Assembly (NCBI GenBank): GCA_028280565.1
Contig: JANQLQ010000198.1
Span: forward strand, 1 to 64,000
Length of the DNA stretch: 64,000 bases
From: Fulvivirga sp.
GTDB lineage: Bacteria > Bacteroidota > Bacteroidia > Cytophagales > Cyclobacteriaceae
Direction: 5' to 3'
The notes below the pieces were generated by a model, which saw nothing but the letters and a program-made list of their open reading frames with translations, had not been told where the DNA came from and did not search any database. The position numbers were made by a program, and so were the translations under genes. Below are positions 25,749 to 35,800 of this stretch, piece by piece (the stretch's first letter is position 1; the number at the start of each line of letters is the position of its first letter).

Positions 25749-25941
25749 TGATGTTAGGTTAAGCCTCTAATGCCGTACCGGTACAGGACGAGCGATGTTC
25801 GAGGCATTGATCAGTGGGCAATAGGCAAAAGGCAGTAGGCAAAAAAATGGGGGTTGCCGACTGCTTATTGCCAACTGCCGACTTTAAGAACGGGATTGGA
25901 AAAAATAGCTAACCGTCCAATTACACTTAACTTAACACTAG
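25749..25941. repeat. Repeat A, copy 2
   Basis: The same element as 247-442, in the same orientation. The internal strings CAATAGGCAAAAGGCAGTAG and AAAAAATAGCTAACCGTC are shared, and it ends ACTTAACACTAG. The left end is degenerate (TGATGTTAGGTTAAGCC). It lies just behind the TonB receptor gene. Confidence 0.75.
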
Positions 25942-26037
25942 CTCTACTTTGTCACATTCAATTATTTGACAGGCAGGGATTTAGCTAAAAATGAGACCGT
26001 TGGGTGTCCTCATCAAAAACGAAAAAAAACTCTTTAT

Positions 26038-26137
26038 CGTCATTCCTTGCAGCCTGTGTGTTGGGCTAGGCGTGACAAGGAATCTGTGAAGTCTTGAAAC
26101 GAAAACCCAGTACACCCAAAAAAAAAGGTTCACGTTC
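26038..26137. repeat. Repeat B, inverted partial copy
   Basis: The reverse complement of window bases 1-99, with a few substitutions (for example CCTTGTCACGCCTAGCCCAA read on the minus strand). Confidence 0.7.
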
Positions 26138-26189
26138 AACGACACAGCAGGTTCCTGCTCTCGCGCATCGCTCACCCGGCAAGGCCGGC

Positions 26190-26368
26190 AGGAATGACGA
26201 GGGTAGAAAGTAAGAATGACGAGGGTAGAAAGTTAGGAATGACGTTCTTAGGTATAGGTTTTGGATAGATTTAGAACAGGAGGTTGATCCCCCATACTTT
26301 GCAGCTCGCTGGCACTAGGTTTGAAACTAAAACCTCATTATCAATGACTTAAATCTGACAAAGTAGTC
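26190..26368. repeat. Repeat B, direct partial copy
   Basis: Matches window bases about 91-246, including GGAATGACG motifs, TTCTTAGGTATAGGTTTTGG and CTAAAACCTCATTATC. It abuts the A element at 26369 as copy 1 abuts 247, so A and B travel together or A inserted before duplication. Confidence 0.7.
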
Positions 26369-26570
26369 CTAGTGTTAAGTTAAATCTTAAATGACGTATC
26401 GGCTACCGCATGAGCTGTTTGAAGTATTGATCAGTCGGCAGTTGGCAAAGAGCAATCGGCAACCCCTTATTTTTTTGCCGACTGCCTTTTGCCTATTGCC
26501 CACTGATCAATACCTGGAACATAGCTCATCCTGTACCTGGTACGTCATTTAAGGCTTAACTTAACACTAG
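26369..26570. repeat. Repeat A, copy 3: near-perfect 200-bp palindrome
   Basis: Both ends are CTAGTGTTAAGTTAA in inverted orientation, and the two arms (about 95 bases each) are largely complementary throughout: ATGACGTA/TACGTCAT, GTATTGATCAGT/ACTGATCAATAC and GGCAGTTGGCAAAGAGCAAT versus GCCTTTTGCCTATTGCC. The loop is CCCCTTATTTTTTT. It would form a very long hairpin in single-stranded DNA or RNA. Confidence 0.8.
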
Positions 26571-26585
26571 ACGAGACAGGCGTCC

Positions 26586-26620
26586 AAAAAAATGAAGCTG
26601 CCCCTTTTGGAGACAGCTTC
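26586..26620 (-). terminator. Rho-independent terminator of nrdB-nrdA
   Basis: On the minus strand GAAGCTGTCTCC, loop AAAA, GGGGCAGCTTC, then ATTTTTTT. Strong stem with a single bulge and a U-tract, about 43 bases after the nrdA stop. Confidence 0.85.
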
Positions 26621-26662
26621 CCTTTAACTTATAACTCAATTACTAATAATTCTTTAATGGAT

Positions 26663-29056
26663 TTAACTTCCACAAGCCTCGCATTCATCGGGATTATCCA
26701 ATGAACAGGCCATATCCGCTTGCTTTTGCGCAATGGCGGCCGCTTCTTTTTCTGCTATTGTTTTGGTTGCTTTCGGCTCTTCTTGTTTGCTTTTCTCAAC
26801 GGTAAATTGGATTGCGCTGGCTGCCGCTTTGGATCTCAAGTAATACATACCTGTTTTCAATCCTTTTTTCCAGGCATAAAAGTGCATAGAAGTTAGCTTC
26901 CCAAAATTAGGATCTTGGATATGTACGTTCATACTTTGACTTTGGCAAATGTACGCCCCCCGGTCGGCTGCCATGTCGATAATAGCTTTTTGAGAGATCT
27001 CCCAAACGGTCTTGTAGATATCCTTTATGTTTTGCGGGATCTCAGGAATGCCCTGGACAGAGCCATTTGCTGCGATCAACCGGTTTTTCATCGATTCGTC
27101 CCACAAGCCCAGCGAGATGAGGTCTTTCATCAAGTGCTTGTTCACTACGATAAACTCCCCGGAGAGTGTTCGCCTTGTATAAATATTAGAAGTATAAGGC
27201 TCGAAACATTCGTTGTTCCCTAATATTTGGGAGGTAGAAGCTGTAGGCATAGGCGCAACCAACAGGGAGTTACGTAAGCCATTTTTCTTGACTTCTTTTT
27301 TCAGGCTATCCCAATCCCATCTGCCGGAACCCGGGGTTACACCCCACATATCAAACTGGAAAATACCTTTACTTACCGGCGAACCTTTAAACGATTCGTA
27401 GGGACCGTTCTTTTGCGCTAACTCCATGGAAGCAGTCATAGCGGCAAAGTAGATCGTCTCGTGGATATCTTTGTTCAAACCGGCCGCTTCTGCAGAATCA
27501 AATGGCATCTTCAATTGGATGAACGTATCTGCCAATCCCTGTACACCAATACCGATCGGGCGATGGCGCAGGTTAGAATTTCGTGCCTCCGGTACGGGAT
27601 AGTAGTTGATATCAATTACTTTATTCAAGTTCCGTGTGATCACTCTTGTGATCTCAAAAAGCTGCTGGTGATCGAATTTACCATCTTCCGTCACAAATTT
27701 CGGTAAAGCAATTGAGGCCAGGTTACACACGGCGACTTCATCCGGGGAGGTATATTCTAAGATCTCCGTACATAAGTTACTGGACTTAATGGTACCTAAA
27801 TTTTTCTGGTTCGATTTTTTATTGGCAGCATCTTTATACAACATATACGGTGTGCCGGTTTCTATTTGTGCTTCCAAAACCTCGAACCAAAGGTCTTGCG
27901 CTTGTACTTGACGCCGGTAACGCCCTTCTTTTTCGTATTTCGTGTATAGTCTCTCAAATTCTTCTCCATAGCAATCTGCCAGCCCGGGAGCCTCATTAGG
28001 GCAGAATAGCGACCACATCTCATTTTTTTCTACACGCTTCATAAAAAGATCAGAGATCCACATGGCATAGAACAGGTCCCGGGCCCTGAGCTCTTCTTTG
28101 CCATGGTTCTTTTTTAGATCGAGGAAATCGAAAATATCAGCATGCCAAGGCTCGAGGTAGATGGCAAAACTTCCTTTTCGCTTACCCCCGCCCTGGTCTA
28201 CGTAGCGGGCAGTCATATCGAAATTCCGCAGCATGGGCACGATCCCGTTGGATACTCCACCCGTACCTTTGATGTAAGAACCCGTGGCCCTGACATTATG
28301 GATGCTTAACCCGATGCCTCCTGCGGATTGAGAGATCTTGGCCGTTTGCTTCAGTGTGTCGTAAATACCGTCGATGCTATCTTCTTTCATCGTAAGCAAG
28401 AAGCAAGATGAGAGTTGAGGCTTGGGTGTACCTGCATTGAATAAAGTAGGCGTAGCATGGGTAAACCACTTTTCTGATAGCAGGTTGTAGGTTTCTATAG
28501 CCGCTTCAATGTCATCCATATGGATCCCTACCGCTACGCGCATCAGCATATGCTGTGGCCGTTCCACGATCTTACCCTCTATTTTCATTAAATAGGATCG
28601 TTCCAGTGTTTTGAATCCAAAATAATCATACCCAAAATCACGATCATAAATGATGGATGAATCTAGTAATGCAGCGTGTTTTTTGATGATCCCATAGACT
28701 TCGGTGGAAATCAAAGGCGCATTTTCCCCGGTTTTAGGATCCACGTAGGTATAAAGTCTTTTCATGGTATTGGAAAAAGACTTACTTGTAACCTTATGCA
28801 GGTTAGAAATGGCGATCCTGGCCGCCAGCTTGGCAAAATCAGGGTGTTTTACTGTCATAGAGGCGGCTGTTTCAGCAGCTAAGTTGTCTAACTCTACGGT
28901 CGTTACACCATCATAAATGCCATTGATCACTTTCTTCGCAATGTCGACAGGCTCTACATAGTTCGTGTCAAGCCCATAACACAGTTTTTCAATGCGGGCC
29001 GTTACCTTATCAAATTTAACGGACTCCCGTCTTCCGTCTCTTTTTATTACTAACAT
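26663..29056 (-). CDS. nrdA: Ribonucleoside-diphosphate reductase, alpha subunit (class Ia)
   Basis: The large subunit reduces ribonucleoside diphosphates to deoxy forms. Length 797 aa. The N-terminal ATP-cone begins [16 protein letters not shown], giving allosteric activity control. Active-site regions include [11 protein letters not shown] (first redox Cys), [20 protein letters not shown] (Asn-x-Cys-x-Glu radical site and second Cys), and [19 protein letters not shown]. The C-terminal shuttle cysteines are in CEACGS. The sequence resembles the eukaryotic R1 branch, as usual in Bacteroidota. It follows nrdB at 42 bases. Confidence 0.97.
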   Translation of the reverse strand: MLVIKRDGRRESVKFDKVTARIEKLCYGLDTNYVEPVDIAKKVINGIYDGVTTVELDNLAAETAASMTVKHPDFAKLAARIAISNLHKVTSKSFSNTMKRLYTYVDPKTGENAPLISTEVYGIIKKHAALLDSSIIYDRDFGYDYFGFKTLERSYLMKIEGKIVERPQHMLMRVAVGIHMDDIEAAIETYNLLSEKWFTHATPTLFNAGTPKPQLSSCFLLTMKEDSIDGIYDTLKQTAKISQSAGGIGLSIHNVRATGSYIKGTGGVSNGIVPMLRNFDMTARYVDQGGGKRKGSFAIYLEPWHADIFDFLDLKKNHGKEELRARDLFYAMWISDLFMKRVEKNEMWSLFCPNEAPGLADCYGEEFERLYTKYEKEGRYRRQVQAQDLWFEVLEAQIETGTPYMLYKDAANKKSNQKNLGTIKSSNLCTEILEYTSPDEVAVCNLASIALPKFVTEDGKFDHQQLFEITRVITRNLNKVIDINYYPVPEARNSNLRHRPIGIGVQGLADTFIQLKMPFDSAEAAGLNKDIHETIYFAAMTASMELAQKNGPYESFKGSPVSKGIFQFDMWGVTPGSGRWDWDSLKKEVKKNGLRNSLLVAPMPTASTSQILGNNECFEPYTSNIYTRRTLSGEFIVVNKHLMKDLISLGLWDESMKNRLIAANGSVQGIPEIPQNIKDIYKTVWEISQKAIIDMAADRGAYICQSQSMNVHIQDPNFGKLTSMHFYAWKKGLKTGMYYLRSKAAASAIQFTVEKSKQEEPKATKTIAEKEAAAIAQKQADMACSLDNPDECEACGS

Positions 29057-29098
29057 TGTTTTTTGGTGATTTTGGGGTTCAATAAAAAGTTTAAAAAA

Positions 29099-30082
29099 TT
29101 AGAAATCCTCGTCTAATGAGAATCTCGGCGCATCTTCTGCGCCTTTCATCACACCAGCTTTTTGGTAGTCGCCCACCCTTTTTTCGAAGAAATTCGTTTT
29201 ACCCTGCAAAGAGATCATTTCCATGAAATCAAAAGGATTTGTAGCACCGTATACTTTTTCGCCTATTAATTCAAATAACAACCGGTCTGCCACAAATTCG
29301 ATGTATTGACACATCAGGTCAGCATTCATGCCGATCAAGTTGACAGGCAGGGCATCTGTGACAAATTCTTTTTCGATATCGACGGCATCTTTTATGATAC
29401 CAATGACCGTCTCTTTAGGCAGTTTATTAACTACATGGTTGTTATATAATAAACAGGCGAAGTCACAGTGAAGTCCTTCGTCCCTGGAAATAAGTTCGTT
29501 TGAAAAAGTAAGGCCCGGCATAAGCCCGCGTTTCTTTAACCAAAAGATAGAGCAGAAACTCCCGGAGAAAAATATCCCTTCTACCGCCGCAAAAGCAATT
29601 AACCTTTCTTGGAAAGATCCCTCATCGATCCATCTCAGTGCCCAATCCGCTTTTTTCTTCACGCAATCCATCGTCTCGATCGCATTGAACAGCTTATCTT
29701 TTTCTTCTGGATCTTTTACATAAGTGTCTATTAACAACGAATAGGTCTCCGAATGAATATTTTCAATGGCTATTTGAAAACCGTAGAAGAACTTAGCCTC
29801 GGTGTATTGTACCTCTGCTACAAAGTGCTCTGCCAAATTTTCATTGACGATGCCGTCGCTGGCTGCAAAAAAAGCCAACACATGTGTTATAAAATGCCGC
29901 TCCCCGTCGTTCAAGTTTGCCCAATCCCTAAGGTCCTGGCTGAGGTCGATCTCCTCTGCAGTCCAGAAACTGGCCTCTGCCTTTTTGTAAAACTCCCATA
30001 TATCATCATGTTGGATCGGGAATAGGACAAATCGGTTTTTATTCTCCTGAAGGATCAATTCGTCTGCGGCTGTTTCACTCAT
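29099..30082 (-). CDS. nrdB: Ribonucleoside-diphosphate reductase, beta subunit
   Basis: The radical-bearing small subunit, 327 aa. Ligand and radical motifs: [18 protein letters not shown] (first metal Glu/His region), [20 protein letters not shown] (tyrosyl radical Tyr in FYGFQ, Glu and His ligands), [19 protein letters not shown], and [12 protein letters not shown]. It is of the eukaryote-like R2 type. It is the first gene of the nrdB-nrdA operon; no NrdR box was recognised upstream, although two DnaA-box-like words lie about 310-350 bases ahead. Confidence 0.97.
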   Translation of the reverse strand: MSETAADELILQENKNRFVLFPIQHDDIWEFYKKAEASFWTAEEIDLSQDLRDWANLNDGERHFITHVLAFFAASDGIVNENLAEHFVAEVQYTEAKFFYGFQIAIENIHSETYSLLIDTYVKDPEEKDKLFNAIETMDCVKKKADWALRWIDEGSFQERLIAFAAVEGIFFSGSFCSIFWLKKRGLMPGLTFSNELISRDEGLHCDFACLLYNNHVVNKLPKETVIGIIKDAVDIEKEFVTDALPVNLIGMNADLMCQYIEFVADRLLFELIGEKVYGATNPFDFMEMISLQGKTNFFEKRVGDYQKAGVMKGAEDAPRFSLDEDF

Positions 30083-30459
30083 CTCTTTGTTATGTTTAAT
30101 AGTTCGGGAAGCTTCGCTTGAAAAAATCGAAGCCTCGTTATCACGTTATTAGTCAAAAATCGCTCTGAAAGTTACAAGGAAACCACGAGCTACTATCGGA
30201 TTTTAGTTGTGGCCAATAGGTCATACAAATATTAGTAAAGGAGAGGTAAAATCAAAGCACGGGATATAGGCCTTCTTATGCCACTATCAAAGCATTTAAA
30301 TACTTGATTATCAATTATTTATGTTTGAATTTGCAATGAATACTTTCGCCAAAAACCGCTAATTTTAGGGGGTTGAGAAAAATGAAAAAGTTTTCCACAA
30401 ATGCAAGCGATATGCACAAGGATATGTGGACAAATAAATGGCGAAATCTTACGTGTTAC
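30083..30459. other. Intergenic region upstream of nrdB
   Basis: No gene is supported. It holds the nrdB leader and, at 30391-30399 (TTTTCCACA) and 30425-30433 (TGTGGACAA, i.e. TTGTCCACA on the minus strand), two single-mismatch relatives of the DnaA box TTATCCACA in opposite orientation. AT-rich otherwise. Confidence 0.4.
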
Positions 30460-30963
30460 TTACCTTTTCAGAAGTCGGTTTTTAAGCTCGTCCGGGATAA
30501 AATCAATTTGAGGTTTACCATCAGACAAGAACCAATCCGTAGGCCCGTAATAGGTGTTTCCGGATATAGGATCTTTGAATTTTGAATACTTCTTACTTTT
30601 TACCCCGTTCGATAAAGCTGCCGATACGGAGCTGCGGACTTTATTTTTATCTAAAGCAGGCTCATGGTCCACTATATACTCCACTACTTCGCTGGCTAAG
30701 ATCAATTTTCCTTTCACAGACTCAAATTGAGCTATTTTTTTGGTCCAAGACCACTGGGGTATGTAGTCCGAACTATTCCAAGAAGATAGGTCAATCGTGG
30801 GGCTGTCATTAAAAATGGGGAAGCTGGTAAGATTCCGGATATGATTGTCTATCTCAACGATCTCTTTTTTAAATTCTTCTATTTTTAATTCTAATGTACG
30901 CTTTTTCTCTGTCAAAGCTTTTAAATAGAGATCGGCATACTTTTCCGGTAAATTGATCTTCAT
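30460..30963 (-). CDS. Hypothetical protein: coiled coil plus winged-helix-like domain
   Basis: A 167-aa protein. Residues about 17-45 (EKKRTLELKIEEFKKEIVEI) form a coiled coil. A proline/serine/tryptophan-rich linker follows (WNSSDYIPQWSWTKK). The C-terminal part resembles a winged helix of the HARE-HTH sort: KLILASEVVEYIVDHEP, then VRSSVSAALSNGVKSKKYSK and a beta wing ending in YYGPTDWFL. It probably binds DNA or a protein partner. It is the only gene between nrdB and rplU, with no recognised family. Confidence 0.7.
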   Translation of the reverse strand: MKINLPEKYADLYLKALTEKKRTLELKIEEFKKEIVEIDNHIRNLTSFPIFNDSPTIDLSSWNSSDYIPQWSWTKKIAQFESVKGKLILASEVVEYIVDHEPALDKNKVRSSVSAALSNGVKSKKYSKFKDPISGNTYYGPTDWFLSDGKPQIDFIPDELKNRLLKR

Positions 30964-31151
30964 GAACCTATTTAAAACAGTGTGTAAACGATGATAATGA
31001 ATATTAGGTCAAAAAGCAAGCAATTCAAGCTGTGCAAGCAAGCATATCAAGCAATAAGTTCTTTGCGCTTGATTTAGAGCGTGGACGAACTACTGGTGTA
31101 TCGAGTTTGGTATTCCTACCAAATTAGCTGTTAGGGCTTTAAAAATAAGGT
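30964..31151. other. Intergenic stretch with CAAGC runs
   Basis: The stretch 31014-31060 contains several copies of CAAGC (GCAAGCAATTCAAGC, then GCAAGCAAGC, then TCAAGC). No gene is seen. Their meaning is unclear. Confidence 0.3.
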
Positions 31152-31181
31152 TTGAAAATTAAGATAAAACCACTAAATTTG
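31152..31181 (+). promoter_or_regulatory. Promoter of rplU-rpmA
   Basis: TTG at 31152, 19 bases, then TAAATTTG at 31174-31181: a textbook Bacteroidota promoter, 28 bases ahead of the rplU start. Confidence 0.8.
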
Positions 31182-31209
31182 CACTCCGTTTTTTAAAGTA
31201 ACTTTTTAG

Positions 31210-31521
31210 ATGTACGCAATAGTTGATATAGCCGGAAAGCAGTTCAAAGTAACGCAAGACCAATTCGTATATGCTCCGAAAATGGAGGGCGAAGAAGGCG
31301 CTTCCGTAGAGTTCGACAAAGTGCTTTTGTTAGATAATGAAGGCAAGGTCGAAGTAGGCGCACCATTGGTAAAAGGCGCCAAAGTTTCAGGTAAGATCCT
31401 GGGGCATGTAAAAGGTGACAAAGTAGTGGTTTTCAAGAAGAAGAGAAGAAAGGGCTACAAAGTCAAAAATGGACATCGTCAAGAGTTTACCAAGGTTTTA
31501 ATTGAAGGTATTTCTAAATAA
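31210..31521 (+). CDS. rplU: 50S ribosomal protein L21
   Basis: L21 of the large ribosomal subunit, 103 aa. MYAIVDIAGKQFKVTQDQF is the typical N-terminus, and KKKRRKGYKVKNGHRQEFT carries the rRNA-binding basic loop. It is followed 9 bases later by rpmA in the universal order. It has its own strong promoter. Confidence 0.98.
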   Translation: MYAIVDIAGKQFKVTQDQFVYAPKMEGEEGASVEFDKVLLLDNEGKVEVGAPLVKGAKVSGKILGHVKGDKVVVFKKKRRKGYKVKNGHRQEFTKVLIEGISK

Positions 31522-31530
31522 GAGAACAAC

Positions 31531-31788
31531 ATGGCACATAAAAAAGGAGCAGGTAGTTCAAGAAATGGAAGAGAGTCAGAAAGTAAACGGCTCGGCGTCA
31601 AGATATTTGGAGGCCAAAAGGCCATTGCAGGTAATATTATCGTGAGACAAAGGGGTACAAAACATCATCCCGGCAATAATGTAGGTATAGGTAAGGATCA
31701 TACCCTGTTTGCCCTCAGCGATGGTGTGGTGAATTTTAAAAAAGGAAGAAATAACCGATCTTATGTATCGGTAGAACCTAACGCTTAA
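31531..31788 (+). CDS. rpmA: 50S ribosomal protein L27
   Basis: L27, 85 aa. [20 protein letters not shown] is the conserved N-terminal tail that reaches the peptidyl transferase centre; it begins directly with the mature form, so no cleaved N-terminal extension is present. [20 protein letters not shown] follows. It is the last gene of the rplU-rpmA transcript, closed by a terminator. Confidence 0.98.
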   Translation: MAHKKGAGSSRNGRESESKRLGVKIFGGQKAIAGNIIVRQRGTKHHPGNNVGIGKDHTLFALSDGVVNFKKGRNNRSYVSVEPNA

Positions 31789-31822
31789 TTTCTCCTCCCT
31801 AGCGAGAATAGTTTTAAAGACT

Positions 31823-31856
31823 AAGGCTGCCTTCATCAAAGGCGGCCTTTTTTGTT
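31823..31856 (+). terminator. Terminator of rplU-rpmA
   Basis: AAGGCTGCCTT, loop CATCA, AAGGCGGCCTT followed by a T-run: an 11-bp stem with one G-T pair and a U-tract. Confidence 0.88.
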
Positions 31857-31859
31857 GGT

Positions 31860-32817
31860 AACTGTTGATTCGAGATAAAACATACTAAGTAAGCCCAAAG
31901 CCATAAATCTTCCTGTCATTGCCATGGTGATTCCGATAGCTACTCATAGCTTTTTTAGCTTAAGGTTTATTAAATCCCGAAGGGATGGGATTATTATTTA
32001 TAGAAAATAACAAATGCCTAATGTGTCAACCCCGAAGGGGTGATATTATTTCACCCCTTCGGGATTTGAAAATAAAGGGAGGGCTAAGGTTATTCCCTTA
32101 AATTAGGAGCTACGATAGCTATCGGGAGAAGAAGTACCCCAATTGGAGAATGTAAATAGCTTGCCCGCCGCGTATCAGAAGTAGGGGAGTTGCTTCACCG
32201 CCGGTCCTGCCGTCCGGGTCCCGCGTTTCGTAAAAATGGTAAGGGATGGTTTTTATTCCTGTAATCCTGGCTGAGGTTAGCAGGATTCCTTTGGGTACAC
32301 ATTGCAAAAGCCTGTGATTGGGGAACTTCATTTCCGGCCAGGGGCTGAAACCATTTGAAATGGAGGTAATGGATTTGTCACACCCCTCATTTTGAGTGAT
32401 CCAAGCTGCGATGTAAACGCTACCTAGATCTTTTGTCCCCTTCTATGCGTGGTAAGCCCTGTGCCCCGTTCGTTCACTTCTTTTTACCTCCCTCGAAGCG
32501 TTCCTTTTCAAGGATTTAGGTGCCGTATTTTTAGTTAAAAGAACTTGTAAGAAAATAACCTAAAAAGTTCCAAAAAACAGCAGAATGACAAATAATCCGC
32601 TGTTTTTGACATGTCGGATAGAATTGTTCAATTGATAAAAAAGCTCATTTTTTTGAATTATTTCGATGTAACTCCTTGAAAACGAGAGTAAACGCGTATT
32701 TGCTTGATTATCAAGTTTATGAAACAATTTTTTTTCAAAAAAGTTTCAAAAAATTTTAATTTTTTATTTCCAGCCGTAAATTGGGGGTTAACTCTATTTT
32801 AACCTAATCAAAACTGT
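31860..32817. other. Long gene-free region before SusC locus 1
   Basis: No credible gene. It contains the REP-like hairpin block (31971-32067), a short palindrome CGATAGCTATCG near 32110, and an AT-rich leader from about 32630 to the SusC start. A 70-codon minus-strand frame at 32119-32331 has no coding character and is rejected. Confidence 0.5.
31971..32067. repeat. REP-like palindromic repeats
   Basis: AAATCCCGAAGGG at 31972-31984 is repeated inverted as CCCTTCGGGATTT at 32055-32067. Inside lies a second hairpin, CCCCGAAGGGGTGA with TTCACCCCTTCGGG. TCCCGAAGGGA-type elements are frequent extragenic repeats in Bacteroidota and are often linked to RAYT (Y1-type) transposases; none is encoded here. 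Confidence 0.75.
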
Positions 32818-35800
32818 ATGAAAAAGCTAATACTTAGTTTAGTAGTAGTCCTGTTTGCTATTGGGCAAAACTGGGCGCAAGAAAGGACCATATCGGGTAA
32901 GGTTACCTCGCTGGAGGATGGCTCTCCCTTACCGGGTGTGAATGTGGTCTTGAAAGGGACCACCAGCGGTTCAGTCACGAACGTTGATGGAAGCTACTCA
33001 CTTCGTGTCCCTGCCAGTGGCGGGACGCTCGTTTTTTCTTTCATAGGACTGGCCACGGAAGAGGTGCAGGTGGGAACGAGAAGTACTGTTGATGTCAAGA
33101 TGTCTACAGATGTGAAACAACTCTCGGAAGTTGTGGTGACGGCCTTAGGTGTATCCAGGGACAAAAAGGCGGTCGGCTATTCTGTACAAAGTATCGAGGG
33201 CGAGGAAATAGCACAATCTGCAGAGCCTAACATTGTAAATTCCCTGCAGGGGCAGGTAGCCGGGGTGCAGATCCAAGGAACATCCGGCGCGCTGGGCGGC
33301 TCTTCACGGATTACCATCCGGGGTTCGAATTCCTTCCTTGGAGAAAACCAGCCCTTGTTCGTCGTAGATGGTATGCCCATCAACAACGACAACTATGCCA
33401 CTAACGCTCAACAAAGAGGGTTTGGTGATGGAGCCTTCGATTACGGAAATGCGGCTTCGGATATCAACCCGCAGGATATAGAGTCTATCTCTGTCTTGAA
33501 AGGTGCAGCTGCTACGGCGCTGTACGGTACTCGTGGTTCTAACGGGGTTATCCTCATTACTACCAAATCAGGTAAAGGTAAAAAGGGGCTTGGGGTAGAT
33601 GTAAACTCCTCCGTAACGTTTGAAAGTCCGCTGGCGCTGATAGAGCACCAAGATAAATACGGCGGAGGTGCCATCCAGTCCACTCCGTCAGGTTTTACGG
33701 AATTCACAGAAGGTGGAGAAACCTTTTTCGCCCCGGCATATGCCAAGGATGGTGCATGGGGTCCGCGGTATGACCCTAATATTTCAGTAAGGCACTGGGA
33801 TTCTTGGGACCCTACTAGCCCTAACTATGGAGAAACCCGGCCCTGGGTAGCCCCAGAAAATGGATATGAAGAGTTCTTCGAAACGGGTGTGACCTACCAG
33901 AATTCGGTCGGTTTTTCAGGAGGCAACGACCGGGGAAGTTTCCGCCTGGGGTACACACGCCTGGATCAAACCGGCATTTTGCCTAATTCAGAGCTTGACA
34001 GGAATATCGTCAGTTTTAATGTACAGCAAAATCTTACAGATAAGCTCAAAGTCTTTGGAGCCGGGAGCTGGGTTACGCAAGAAGCCACTGGGCGTACTTC
34101 TACGGGCTATGATAATAGAAACCCCATGCAGGCTTTTACCCAATGGTGGCAACCTCAACTCGACTTGGAAAGACTACAGAACTATGAAAGGGGAGACGGG
34201 TCGCAATACACTTGGAACCCGATCGGGATCACCAAAAACCCTGACGGTTCTTTAAAAAGTTTTGATTCATCACCAAAGTTCTTTGATAATCCTTACTGGG
34301 TCAGGAATAGAAATTTACAAGAAGATACTAGGGATCGTTTTTTTGGCAACGTAGGGTTCAATTATGAGATCATAGAAGGTTTGAGCGTTGCGGTTAAAGC
34401 CATGACCGATGGTTTTACATTCCAAGCGCGGGAAGGTATCGAAGTAGGAGGCGTGGATCAATCGGACTATACCGAGAGGACCCGGGTGTTCAGGGAGACC
34501 AACCTTGAAGGTAAATTGCTTTACACGAAAGATCTTTCCCAGGACATCTCTTTGAGCGCTATGCTGGGCGGTAACCTTATGCAACAGGAAAGAGACTACA
34601 CCTTTGCTTCGGTCAATGGCGGCTTGGCATTGGGAGGGTTTTTCAACATAGAGAATGGCATTGGAAATCCCACGGTGACCACTACACGTGAAGAAAGGAA
34701 GATCAATAGTGTTTTTGCGACCACATCGTTGGGATACGCTTCCACCATTTTTGTGGATTTTGCAGTGAGGAATGATTGGTCCTCCACGTTGCCGGAGGGA
34801 GATAACAGTTACATATACCCATCGGTCTCTACCAGTTTTGTGTTTACCGAGCTTCCCGTTTTGCAGAATAACAGGATCATCTCTTTTGGTAAATTAAGGG
34901 CTGGTTATGGTACGGCGGCCACTGACTCAGATCCTTATCGATTGACCAGTGTTTATGAGCCATTGTCACCAAACTTTGGAGAAGCCCCGAGGTATGCCGT
35001 ACCTAATGCCAGGAATAACCCTGCGTTAAAACCAGAATTCACCAAGGAATTTGAAGTGGGTTTGGAGATGAATTTCCTGAACAATCGCGCTGGGTTTGAT
35101 ATATCGTACTATAACCGTGTCACCGAAGACCAGATCTTTGAAGTAGCCACCTCTGCTACTACTGGCGTTACTTCGCGCTTTCTGAATGCCGGGTCTATGG
35201 AGAATAGTGGTTTTGAAATTATGCTAAGAGGAACCCCGGTAAAGGTAGGGGCATTTTCTTGGGATGTGAATGTGAACTTTGCCACGTATAACAATGAAGT
35301 GGTTGAATTGGCAGATGGTGTGGATAATATCTTGATCGGCACTACCTGGGCCGCTAATCTTAGCATTGAAAAAGGACAGCCTTACATGGCATTGATGGGA
35401 CAGGATTTCCAGCGTAACGAGGCCGGCAAGATCATTGTTGATGAGGAGGGAATGCCTTTAGTGGAAGAGAATAGGAAATTCTTAGGCTCAGCGGTTGCAG
35501 ATTTTACAGGCGGAATAAGGAATACGTTCAGCTACAAAGGGATCCGGGCCAGCGCGCTTATCGATTTTCAAAAAGGGGGAGTGATACATTCTACCTCTTT
35601 GCAGTGGGCCAAATATTCCGGGATGCTGCCGGAAACGGCCGAGGGTAATATTCGTGAAGAAGGTATGATCATAGACGGTGTCCGCGAGGATGGTACGGAG
35701 AATACGGTTGCCATTGATCCCCAGGTATATTACCAAACCTATTGGGATGTAGCATCGCCCAATGTATACGATGCCGATTTTGTGAAGCTGCGAGAAGTTA

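Noticed and set aside
26369-26570. CRISPR-like or tandem array in the repeat mosaic
   Set aside because: The repeats are long, palindromic and not regularly spaced with unique spacers; no cas genes are present.
30391-30433. Replication origin
   Set aside because: Only two imperfect DnaA-like words, no cluster, no dnaA or dnaN nearby.
30373-30585. 70-codon plus-strand frame upstream of and into the coiled-coil gene
   Set aside because: It overlaps the 3' end of a better gene on the other strand and shows no domain or signal.
32119-32331. 70-codon minus-strand frame in the 31.9-32.8 kb spacer
   Set aside because: No signal, domain or usual composition; it overlaps repeat-like sequence and has no neighbour in an operon.
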